This document shows, one piece after another, positions 14,914 to 23,800 of a stretch of 64,000 nt of DNA; position 1 is the stretch's first letter, and each line of letters opens with the position of its first letter. Position numbers and translations under genes: made by a program. The DNA is from Deltaproteobacteria bacterium (GTDB lineage: Bacteria > Myxococcota_C > UBA6777), in contig SBHC01000005.1 in NCBI GenBank assembly GCA_006226375.1, positions 1-64,000 of the forward strand, in the 5' to 3' direction. The notes under the pieces were generated by a model. That model was not told where the DNA came from. It searched no databases and worked only from the letters and a program-made list of their open reading frames with translations.

Positions 14914-16125
14914 TCACGAGAGGAACTGGGTGTAAGCAAACACAGCGAGTCCAACCACGTTGATAAAAATGGCCAGGAGCACCGCTACTTTTTTGATGCG
15001 ACCTCCACCGGGCATGGACATCATCTTCATGGAGTGTCCGCGCAAGTAGCTACGATTCTGGTAGACCAGCCATCCAGCCAGGCCAACAAAGGCAAGATTC
15101 AACCAGAAGGTGTAATCGATTTTGAATTGAACAACCTGGGTCACGGTCTTTTGTGTTTGAGGCACGATGTGCATCAGCTCAAACAAGCCGTGAAGCAACA
15201 GCGCAGTGGTGACAACGCTCACAAACATAACTCCAGCGATATAGAGAGCAACCTTCCAGCCGTAGTATTTGGCATTAACGTGCACCAGGGGAGGAACCAT
15301 CAGATCCGAGAAGATAAAGCCCATGACTCCGGCAAAAAGAACACCGTTACCGACCAAGACAGTGGCGAGAGGAATGTTCCCCATCGAGCCAATAAACGTG
15401 GACGCCGCAACAAAGGGAGCAACCAGAGCGTTCTCCACCAGCACAAGCCAGCGGGGAAGATGCTCAGCGTCAGCAAGAAAGAGCGTGGTCCAGAAGCTTT
15501 GAGGAACCAGAACAGCGACAAATCCGGCAATGGTGAAACCAATCAAGATATCTTCCCAGGCCATCTTCCAGTCGTTCACGAACTTGTGCCCGACAAGCTG
15601 CCAGCCTTCCTTGCTTTGGATGCGCTCCTTCCAGTCGAACTCGTCCGAGATATCTTCTCCGTCATCTTCGACTCTCTTTCGAGCAGACTCCATCCAAGAG
15701 TCTGGGTACGTCAGACGTATCAAGAGGGTGCTGATGGCGACAAGGCAGAGTCCTCCGATAACCTCTGCGACAAGATACTGCCACCCCAGGAAGATGGTAA
15801 TCAGGATTCCCAGCTCGATCACCAGATTGGTGGATGCAAACATAAAGGCAACCGCCGCGACAAAGTGAGCGCCCTTTTGCACCAGGGCACGCGCCGCAGC
15901 CAATGCAGCGAACGAACACGACGACGACGCTGCACCAAACAAGGTGGAGAGGGAGACGCTCCGAGCGTCGGGTTTTCCCATGTACTGTGTGAGTTTTTTC
16001 TTGGGGACAAAGGCCTGGATCATACCGGACACAAAGTAACCCAGAACAAACGCCCAACCGGACTTCCAAAAGAACCCCAGGGCCGTTTTTGCAGCCTCAC
16101 CGTAACTCTGAAAAAACCCTTCCAT
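14914..16125 (-). CDS. ArsP/PF03773-type membrane permease
   Basis: 403 aa, about ten membrane segments in two halves. The family signatures are GAASSSCSFAALAAARALVQ (near 65-85) and FMFASTNLVIELGI (near 93-106), repeated in weaker form in the second half (FAGVMGFIFSDLMVPPLVH). A cytoplasmic charged loop (about 165-210) separates the halves. Members export organoarsenicals or other thiol-reactive or metal compounds; SO_0444-like members act on Cu/Zn. Its position between the copper regulator and cusBAC and its own sigma54 promoter (16212-16227) argue for a part in the metal response, but the substrate is not readable from sequence. Confidence 0.88.
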   Translation of the reverse strand: MEGFFQSYGEAAKTALGFFWKSGWAFVLGYFVSGMIQAFVPKKKLTQYMGKPDARSVSLSTLFGAASSSCSFAALAAARALVQKGAHFVAAVAFMFASTNLVIELGILITIFLGWQYLVAEVIGGLCLVAISTLLIRLTYPDSWMESARKRVEDDGEDISDEFDWKERIQSKEGWQLVGHKFVNDWKMAWEDILIGFTIAGFVAVLVPQSFWTTLFLADAEHLPRWLVLVENALVAPFVAASTFIGSMGNIPLATVLVGNGVLFAGVMGFIFSDLMVPPLVHVNAKYYGWKVALYIAGVMFVSVVTTALLLHGLFELMHIVPQTQKTVTQVVQFKIDYTFWLNLAFVGLAGWLVYQNRSYLRGHSMKMMSMPGGGRIKKVAVLLAIFINVVGLAVFAYTQFLS

Positions 16126-16211
16126 GAATGAAACTCCTTTCCTTGATTTGGGCTCTCACATGCACTCTGCATCTCCAATTCCTTAGGCAGAGCCGAACAG
16201 ACAGGAGAGAT

Positions 16212-16227
16212 AGCAAGCTTCATTCCA
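16212..16227 (-). promoter_or_regulatory. Sigma54 promoter for the permease gene
   Basis: The minus-strand 16-mer TGGAATGAAGCTTGCT is almost the same as the DUF3347-gene promoter (TGGAATGCATCTTGCT) and keeps GG and GC ten bases apart. It begins 102 bp upstream of the ATG. A degenerate palindrome (TTCTTA-ATAT-TTTGAA, 9 of 12 positions) lies about 75 bp further upstream at 16301-16316 and may be its activator site. Confidence 0.68.
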
Positions 16228-16429
16228 ACGAAAACCTCCAAAGTGAGACACTCATGTCACCAAGCCAATCAAGAGGAGCTTGTAAATCACGAATCCTTTT
16301 TCTTAATATTTTGAATCAATGGCCGTAACCTATGAACGAGGCCCAACAAAGGAAGACCTGCAGCGCAAGAACTCTTTGCAATGACATGGCATGTTGGGCT
16401 GCAGCACAATGATGTACCAGGGAGGTAGA

Positions 16430-18178
16430 ATGAGCCGTTCCAATTTGATTTGTTTGATTCGCCCACCGGCGGTGGAGTCGTTCCGCTTTGTCACCACGAC
16501 CATCACTCTGCCTTTGGGCTTGGCCTATATCGCAGCAGTGCTGGAAGAGGCTGGCGAAAAGGTCCAGATCCTCGACGCTGTCGCGGAGTCTCCCTCGACC
16601 AAGACACGTTACTACAAAGGCGTCCTGGTGGGACTCACCCTGGAAGAGATCGCAGCGCGGGTTCCCGCCGAAGCAACGATGGTGGGCATTACGGTGATTT
16701 TTACCCACGAATGGCCTGCTGTCGTTCGCTTGATCGAGTTGATTCGCCAGCGTCGCCCAGACATCAAGATTGTGGTGGGTGGAGAGCATGTCACATCCAT
16801 GCCCGAGTTTTGTCTGGCTACCTCGGAATCCGACTACATTGTCCGCGGCGAAGGCGAAGAAACCATCGTCGAATTGGTCGATGCGATCAACAACGACGGC
16901 GACCTGTCAGCCATCCCAGGGCTGGGCTACCGCGACGGTGATAACATCATCATCAACGAACGCCGGATTCGTCGGAAAACGCCCGATGAGATCCCCTACC
17001 CTGCCTGGCACCTGTTCGACATCAAGACCTACAACGACTCCAACCTGGTCGGTGGGATGGACACGGGTCGAATGAACCTACCTCTACTCGCGACTCGCGG
17101 CTGCCCTTACCAATGCACATTCTGCTCGTCTCCCAACATGTGGACACCCCGCTGGATCCCTCGCGATCCCATCAAAGTCGTGGATGAGATCGAGCACCAC
17201 GTGCAGCACTTCAACGCAGGTAGCTTTCCGTTCCAGGATCTCACAGCCATTATCCAGAAAGACTGGATCAAGACCTTCTGCGAAGAGATCATCAAACGAG
17301 ACCTCGACATCTCCTGGCAGTTCCCTAGCGGAACCCGCTCTGAAGCGATCGACACGGAAGTTGCTGAGTTAATGAAACGTACGGGGATGGTGAGCATCGC
17401 TTACGCACCGGAGTCGGGCTCAGAGACGACACGCCGCCTGATCAAGAAGCGGATGAAAACAGACAACCTCATGGCCAGCATCAAAGCCAGCGCCGACGCG
17501 GATCTGAATGTCGCTTGCTTTATGATCATTGGCTTCCCCCACGACACCGACGAACGCCTCGCAGAGAACTATGACTTCCTCAAGAAGATACGGAAGCTCG
17601 GCGTCACAGACCTGGGTGTAGGCTACTTCTTTGCGCTCCCTGGCACCGAACTCTTCGACAGCCTCTACGACGCCGGAAAGATCCGCCTGGACGAACGCTA
17701 CTTCGCTCACATCCTTCAAGGGGGAGACCTGGTTCCTTCTGTCAGCTACTGCGACCACATGAGCCGACTGGACTTGATGAAGTGGAAGCTCAAATTGTAC
17801 GGGACCTTCTACAGCACACCCAACGAAAACAAGCCCAGGTCAGGATTGCTCGGTTCGGTTCGCCGGGCCTTAAGCGGCTTGCTCGCAGAGAGTCATGACT
17901 CCAAGTTGCAGACGGTGCTCCGAACCGCAGCCGTGGGTGGATGGGACGAGATTCGAGTGGCTCCAACCCGTGGTTGGATCTCCCGAGCCGAAGAGAAGCG
18001 CATGTTTGAACGTTGGGACACCATCTTCCGTCGCATCCGAGAGGATCTCGCCCAACAAAAGGTGATCACGCCAGCTCCCCTCGACACCACAACGCTCCAG
18101 GCTGGCAATGTGATGAAGAAACTCAAACACATCCACGGCACCTCCCGCGTTCTCCAACTCTCCAGAATCGCCGCATAA
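16430..18178 (+). CDS. B12-binding-domain radical SAM protein
   Basis: 582 aa from the ATG at 16430, chosen because GGAGG lies just upstream (four-base spacing) and the protein then opens on a typical N-terminus (MSRSNLICLIRPP). Residues about 20-160 form a B12-binding Rossmann-like domain (PLGLAYIAAVLEEAG; VGGEHVTSMPEF; YIVRGEGEETIVEL). The radical SAM core follows with the 4Fe-4S motif CPYQCTFCSS near residue 224 and barrel motifs (IAYAPESGSE; ACFMIIGFPHD). The C-terminal 120 residues are family-specific. Related enzymes methylate or rearrange unactivated carbons (BchE, HpnP, P-methylase relatives); the substrate here is unknown. It is divergent from the permease and 163 bp before cusB, apparently under a separate promoter. 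Confidence 0.88.
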   Translation: MSRSNLICLIRPPAVESFRFVTTTITLPLGLAYIAAVLEEAGEKVQILDAVAESPSTKTRYYKGVLVGLTLEEIAARVPAEATMVGITVIFTHEWPAVVRLIELIRQRRPDIKIVVGGEHVTSMPEFCLATSESDYIVRGEGEETIVELVDAINNDGDLSAIPGLGYRDGDNIIINERRIRRKTPDEIPYPAWHLFDIKTYNDSNLVGGMDTGRMNLPLLATRGCPYQCTFCSSPNMWTPRWIPRDPIKVVDEIEHHVQHFNAGSFPFQDLTAIIQKDWIKTFCEEIIKRDLDISWQFPSGTRSEAIDTEVAELMKRTGMVSIAYAPESGSETTRRLIKKRMKTDNLMASIKASADADLNVACFMIIGFPHDTDERLAENYDFLKKIRKLGVTDLGVGYFFALPGTELFDSLYDAGKIRLDERYFAHILQGGDLVPSVSYCDHMSRLDLMKWKLKLYGTFYSTPNENKPRSGLLGSVRRALSGLLAESHDSKLQTVLRTAAVGGWDEIRVAPTRGWISRAEEKRMFERWDTIFRRIREDLAQQKVITPAPLDTTTLQAGNVMKKLKHIHGTSRVLQLSRIAA

Positions 18179-18191
18179 CCGCCCCACTCGT

Positions 18192-18228
18192 TTCTCAATC
18201 TTGCGACAGCCTTTCTCAACCCTGAGAA
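18192..18228. promoter_or_regulatory. Paired activator sites (21-bp spacing) upstream of cusB
   Basis: A perfect palindrome TTCTCA-ACCC-TGAGAA at 18213-18228 and a degenerate one TTCTCA-ATCT-TGCGAC at 18192-18207 (10 of 12). Spacing is 21 bp, two helical turns, so both face the same side of the helix. They begin 13 bp after the radical SAM stop. Confidence 0.78.
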
Positions 18229-18290
18229 TATTCTCCCAGTCTGGTATAGTGACACCCCTGAAAACGAGAGTCTTTCCGGGGAAGCATTGT

Positions 18291-18306
18291 TGGTCTACTT
18301 CTTGCT
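18291..18306 (+). promoter_or_regulatory. Sigma54 promoter of the cusBAC operon
   Basis: TGGTCTACTTCTTGCT has GG and GC ten bases apart and perfect TGG and TTGCT ends. It starts 63 bp downstream of the palindrome pair and predicts a transcript start near 18317, 25 nt before the cusB ATG. Confidence 0.75.
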
Positions 18307-18341
18307 GTTCCTCTCCGAGAAGACAACAAAAGGGGTAGTCT

Positions 18342-20816
18342 ATGACAACGGATACCTTTCAACCCTGGTGGAAACGTCAACTTCGCAAGCACTGGAAGTG
18401 GCTTACCTTTGGCCTCATTGTTTTTGTGCTGGGCTGGTGCTCAGGCCAAGGAACCTCATCGGGAACTAGCGACCCTCATGCCGGCCACAACCATGCGCCA
18501 GCATCCCAAAGCAGCGCGGCAGCGCCAAAGAAGAAGACCATCTGGACGTGCTCGATGCATCCCCAGATCCGCTTGCCCAAAGCAGGGAAGTGTCCCATCT
18601 GTTTTATGGACCTGACTCCGTTGCAAGATGACGGCGGGGAGAAGAACCCCCGAAAGCTCGCCATCTCCGAGGCGACCAAAGCTCTCGCCGAGATACGGAC
18701 CAGCAAGGTCATGCGTCGCCCGGTGTCGATGGCGGTCCGTATGGTGGGTAAGGTTGCCTACGACGAGACGTTGGTGAAGACCATCACCGCCTGGGTTCCC
18801 GGCCGATTGGAGCGGATGTACGTTGACTACACAGGGGTCCGGGTTCGACGTGGTGACCACCTCGTTAAGATCTACAGCCCCGACCTGCTGGCCTCCCAAC
18901 AGGAGCTTCTCCAAGCCCTCAAGGCCTGGAAGCAAGCACAAACAGGCAGTCGCCTCACACGACAGACCGCTCGCCTCGGTCTGGAAGCGGCGCGGCGCAA
19001 GTTATCCCTCCTTGGACTTCGTGAGTGGCAGATCCGAAACATAGAGAAACGCGGCGCTCCCCTCGAACGCATCAACATCTACGCTCCCCTCGGCGGCATT
19101 GTGATTGAAAAGAAGGCGATGGAGGGGATGTATGTCAAAACAGGCACCCATCTTTACACCATCGCGGATCTTAGCAAGGTCTGGCTGAAGTTCGACGCCT
19201 TTGAGCGTGACTTACCCTGGCTCCATGTGGGTCAATCCGTCACCTTCCAAACCCTCGCCATGCCGGGGCATTCGTTCACAGGCAAGATTGTCTACATAGA
19301 CCCCGTTCTCAACAGCAAAACACGCACCGTGAGCGTTCGTGTCAACGCAGACAACAAAGACGGCCTGCTCAAACCGGAGATGTTTGTGAAAGGCTCGGTG
19401 ATGGTGTCGCTCAACGCCAAAGGCCGCGCCCGACCGCCCGAGCGTGAAGGTCGTTACGTTTGCCCGATGCACCCCGAAGTGGTGAGCAAACGTCGCAGCC
19501 GATGTACGATCTGCGGGATGCGCCTGGAGCGCATCAAGGCCAAAAAACAAGGCGACGATCGAGACCCCCTCGTGATTCCTGCGACAGCCCCGCTTCTCAC
19601 TGGCAAGCGAGCCGTTGTCTACGTGGAGGTACCCAAATCCAAGAAGCCAACCTATGAAGGACGCGAAGTAACATTGGGCGCGCAAGCCGGCGACTATTAT
19701 GTCGTTCGCAAGGGACTCACCGAAGGCGAAGAGGTCGTTACGCACGGAGCCTTTCGCATCGACAGCGAACTTCAACTCCAGGCTCGCCCAAGCATGATGA
19801 GTCTTAGCTCCCCCGAGAAGAAGAACGACTTTGGGGTGGACTCCTCACGACCGAAGCTCGCACACAAAAGGCTGAAGCTACTCACTCCCATTTACAAGAG
19901 CTACTTTGCCGTGAGCCAGGCGCTGACCAAAGACAACCCCAAAGCGACCTTGCAGGCCCTGCGCACGCTCAAGCGACGCATCCAAGCTCTTACCGTGTTG
20001 AAAGGCAACGCACGGGAACGTTGGGCTCGTCGTCGAAGCCCCCTGTTTACGGCCGTATCGAGAAATTTGCGACAAACCAAGATCGCCGACCTTCGGCGGT
20101 TGTTTGAAACACTCTCCCACGAGGTCATTGAGTTGGAGCGAACCATCGGTCACGCCGGGATGAAGGCATACTACCTTACCTATTGTCCGATGGCGTTCAA
20201 CAACCGCGGCGCGTACTGGCTGCAAGACAAGAAAGATGTTCGCAACCCGTACTTCGGAAAAAGCATGTTGGTGTGCGGCTCAACCAAGGCAACCTACGCT
20301 GGCCGAGACGCAGAACCGGTCCAACCTCCCAAGCGGTTTTTGCGAAGTTTGTCTCGTTTGTACAAGCCCTACTTTGGCCTTCAACACGCCCTGTTCAAGG
20401 ACGACTTGAAGACGTCGTGGCAAGAACTCAAACGCTTTCAAAAGGCTCTCGGACAACGCCGCCGTGGACTCCTCCCCTTCGCCATGCGACGACGCTGGCT
20501 GTTGCTCCGCAAGACGCTCCAAGAAGGTGTGACCAAGGCCAAGAAGAAAAAAGACATCGAGGTCATCCGGAAGGGTTTTTACGACATCTCCCGGGGGATG
20601 CTTCAGCTTGTCTTTGTCTTTGGCCATGTAGAAAAAACTCCGGTGTACGAGACTTACTGCCCCATGGCGTTCAACAACACAGGAGCGGCCTGGTTGCAAC
20701 CCCAAGACAAGCAGGTAAGGAACTCCTACTTTGGCGCCAAGATGGCGTTTTGCGGCACGGTGAAGCGTCGCTTCTCCTCCCGGTTACAATCAACCTCCTC
20801 CACCCCACAGAAATAA
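18342..20816 (+). CDS. cusB: CusB-type adaptor fused to two heavy-metal-binding domains and two DUF3347 domains
   Basis: 824 aa, about twice the usual CusB length. Order: N-terminal anchor (WLTFGLIVFVLGWC, possibly a lipobox); His/Ala linker; heavy-metal-binding domain 1 (WTCSMHPQI...CPICFMDL, about 67-93); adaptor core with lipoyl and beta-barrel parts (about 105-365); heavy-metal-binding domain 2 inserted near 372-398 (YVCPMHPEV...CTICGMRL); membrane-proximal part to about 500; DUF3347 copy 1 (about 511-647, TYCPMAFNNRGAYW...FGKSMLVCG) and copy 2 (about 667-809, TYCPMAFNNTGAAW...FGAKMAFCG). The family bridges CusA and CusC and passes Cu(I)/Ag(I) to the pump. The extra domains are inferred to collect periplasmic copper. 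First gene of an operon with its own sigma54 promoter and enhancer pair. Confidence 0.93.
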   Translation: MTTDTFQPWWKRQLRKHWKWLTFGLIVFVLGWCSGQGTSSGTSDPHAGHNHAPASQSSAAAPKKKTIWTCSMHPQIRLPKAGKCPICFMDLTPLQDDGGEKNPRKLAISEATKALAEIRTSKVMRRPVSMAVRMVGKVAYDETLVKTITAWVPGRLERMYVDYTGVRVRRGDHLVKIYSPDLLASQQELLQALKAWKQAQTGSRLTRQTARLGLEAARRKLSLLGLREWQIRNIEKRGAPLERINIYAPLGGIVIEKKAMEGMYVKTGTHLYTIADLSKVWLKFDAFERDLPWLHVGQSVTFQTLAMPGHSFTGKIVYIDPVLNSKTRTVSVRVNADNKDGLLKPEMFVKGSVMVSLNAKGRARPPEREGRYVCPMHPEVVSKRRSRCTICGMRLERIKAKKQGDDRDPLVIPATAPLLTGKRAVVYVEVPKSKKPTYEGREVTLGAQAGDYYVVRKGLTEGEEVVTHGAFRIDSELQLQARPSMMSLSSPEKKNDFGVDSSRPKLAHKRLKLLTPIYKSYFAVSQALTKDNPKATLQALRTLKRRIQALTVLKGNARERWARRRSPLFTAVSRNLRQTKIADLRRLFETLSHEVIELERTIGHAGMKAYYLTYCPMAFNNRGAYWLQDKKDVRNPYFGKSMLVCGSTKATYAGRDAEPVQPPKRFLRSLSRLYKPYFGLQHALFKDDLKTSWQELKRFQKALGQRRRGLLPFAMRRRWLLLRKTLQEGVTKAKKKKDIEVIRKGFYDISRGMLQLVFVFGHVEKTPVYETYCPMAFNNTGAAWLQPQDKQVRNSYFGAKMAFCGTVKRRFSSRLQSTSSTPQK

Positions 20817-20826
20817 GGGTTGCGGC

Positions 20827-23800
20827 ATGAACGATTCGCATGACAACGCCGCAACCAAGAAGAGCTGGCTCGATCCAGCGATTCAGTTCTGTTTGCAGAA
20901 CAAGCTTGTTGTGGTGTTGGTTCTCTTGATGTTGACCGGTTGGGGTTTGCTGGTTGCTCCCTTTGACTGGCCGATGGGTGACTTGCCTCGGGCGCAAGTA
21001 CCTGTGGATGCTATCCCCGATCTGGGTGAAAACCAACAGATCGTCTTCACTCGATGGTCTGGACGCTCACCCCGTGACATCGAAGACCAGGTGACCTACC
21101 CTCTCACAGCTACGTTGATGGGGATCCCTGGCCTCAAAACGGTCCGAAGCTTCTCGTACTTTGGCTTCTCCACCGTCTACCTTATCTTTGAAGAGAACAT
21201 CGACTTTTACTGGTCGCGCTCTCGGGTCTTGGAGAAGCTCAACAGCCTCCCTCCCAACACCATCCCCAAAGATGCAACGCCCACGTTAGGACCCGACGCC
21301 ACAGCGCTAGGCCAGATCTATTGGTACACCCTGGAAGGACGTGACTCCAAAGGGAAACCTGTCGGAGGTTGGGACCGGTATGAGCTACGCAAGATACAAG
21401 ACTGGTACGTTCGATACGCGCTGCAGTCGGCCTCGGGCGTCGCTGAAGTAGCTTCCATCGGTGGCTTTGTTCCAGAGTACCAGATCGACGTGGACCCGGA
21501 TAAGTTACGCATCCACAATGTCACACTCCAATCGTTGTACCAGGCGATCCGTAGCTCCAACCAGGAAGTTGGCGCGCGCACGATGGAGATCAACAGCGTG
21601 GAGTATGTGATCCGCGCACGAGGCTACCTCAAGAATATCCAAGACATCGAAAACACCGTCATCAAGGCGCGAAAGGGAACGCCGGTCACGGTGAAGGATG
21701 TCGCCAATGTCACGATGGGTCCGGCCCCTCGCCGTGGCGCTCTGGACAAAGACGGCGCAGAGGTTGTCGGCGGCGTGGTTGTCGCTCGCTACGGCGCCAA
21801 CCCTCTCCAGGTGATTAAGAACGTCAAGGCGAAGCTCAAGGAGATCGCCAACGGATTGCCCCAGCGCAAGCTCAAAGACGGACGCATCTCTCAAGTGACA
21901 GTGGTTCCGTTTTACGACCGAACCAAGCTAATCAACGAGACCCTCAACACTCTCGAAGAAGCCATCACGTTGGAGGTGTTGGTCACGATCCTTGTCGTAC
22001 TCGTGATGCTGATGCACTTCCGAAGTTCGCTGTTAATTTCGGGCACGCTCCCTGTCGCAGTGTTGTTCTGCTTTATCGCGATGAAGCAATTCAAAGTGGA
22101 CGCCAACATCGTCGCGCTTTCGGGCATCGCGATCGCCATTGGGACGATGGTGGATATGGGCGTGGTGCTCAGTGAAAACATCGTTCAGTACTTGCAGCGT
22201 TTAAAGCCCAACGAGAGCGCCTTGGATGCGGTGTTTCGCGCCACGTCCGAAGTCGGAGGAGCGATACTTACAGCGGTAAGCACCACGGTGATTAGCTTCC
22301 TACCGGTTTTTACCATGGAAGCTTCCGAAGGGAAGCTATTCCGCCCCCTGGCCTACACCAAAACGTTTGCGCTGCTTTCGTCGCTGTTGGTGGCCCTGTT
22401 TGTGCTTCCTCCCCTCGCACACTTGCTCTTTCATAAGTCGGAGGTGCCAGAAGAAGACAGGGCGGTGCTTCGTAACATGTGGCAAACCTTTGGAAGCCTC
22501 CTACTCCTCGGCGGCAGCGTATGGATTGGCGCACAAGTGTGGTGGTGGCTTGGAGCTTTGTTGGGAGGATTCGCCGTCTACCGACTGCTCTCCCAGTGGC
22601 TTCCCAAGCCGTTGCAACGTATCCTGGGATGGACAGGAAACATCATCGCCATTGTCGCAGCGGCCGGTGTGCTCGCATGGAAGTGGACGCCTTTGGGCCA
22701 TGAGCAAAGCTACCTGGCGAACTTCTTGTTTGTAGCTTCCGTGGTCGGTGGCTTGCTGCTTCTCTTTGAGCTATTTCGACGAAGCTATCGACGCTTCCTT
22801 CGATGGTTCCTCGCTCACAAGCTTCTCTTTCTGATGGTGCCCTTCTGCCTTGTGTTGTTTGGAGGCACCATTTGGTTGGGCTTTGAGACAGTCTTTGGTT
22901 GGATACCACGCACCGTGCGAGCGCTCACGCAAGAGACGACAACCAAGAAGGCACCGGCAGATTCGTCGGCTCCCACCAAGATGACACCTTGGGAGAAGTC
23001 CATCCGGAGTCATCCGCTTTGGGTCAAAGCCAAGCATGCTTTTCCAGGGCTGCAAAAAGAGTTTATGCCCGACCTGGATGAAGGCTCCTTCTTGTTGATG
23101 CCGACCACCATGCCTCATGCGTCCATGGGTGAGGCGCTTGCAGTGTTGAGCAAGCTAGACCGTGCGATTCGTGCCATCCCCGAAGTCTCCGTAACAGTCG
23201 GCAAGATCGGACGCGCAGAGAGCGCGCTGGATCCGGCTCCAATTTCGATGGTAGAGACCGTCATTCATTACAAGGCCAAGTACCGGGTGGATGCTTCAGG
23301 CAAACGAATCCGTCAGTGGCGAAAACACATTAACACCCCCAAAGACATCTGGAACGAGATCGTCAAAGCGACCAAGCTTCTCGGAACCACCAGCGCGCCG
23401 CACCTTCAGCCGATTGGAGCACGTCTTGTGATGCTTCAAAGCGGGATGCGCGCTCCCATGGGAATCAAGGTCAAAGGACCCTCTCTTGAAGTGATTGAGA
23501 AGGTCGCCGTCCAGATGGAGAAGCTGCTGAAGAAGGTCCCACAGATCTCTCCAGCAACAGTTCTCGCGGACCGCGTCATTGGTAAGCCTTATCTTGAGTT
23601 TCACATCGACCGGAAGGCGATCGCTCGTTACGGCTTGGGCATTGCGCAGGTCCAGCAGGTGATTCAGATGGCGATTGGAGGAAGCACAGTCACAACCACC
23701 ATCGAAGGACGTGAACGTTACTCCGTTGTGTTGCGGTACCAACGAGAGCTACGCAACAACCTTCAAGCCTTGCAAAAGATTATGGTCGCGACTCCACAGG

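Noticed and set aside
14236-16131. A 631-codon open frame on the plus strand opposite the permease and lipoprotein genes
   Set aside because: It is an antisense shadow: the minus-strand permease has clear family motifs and a ribosome site, while this frame has low-complexity, His/Gln/Arg-rich composition and no domain.
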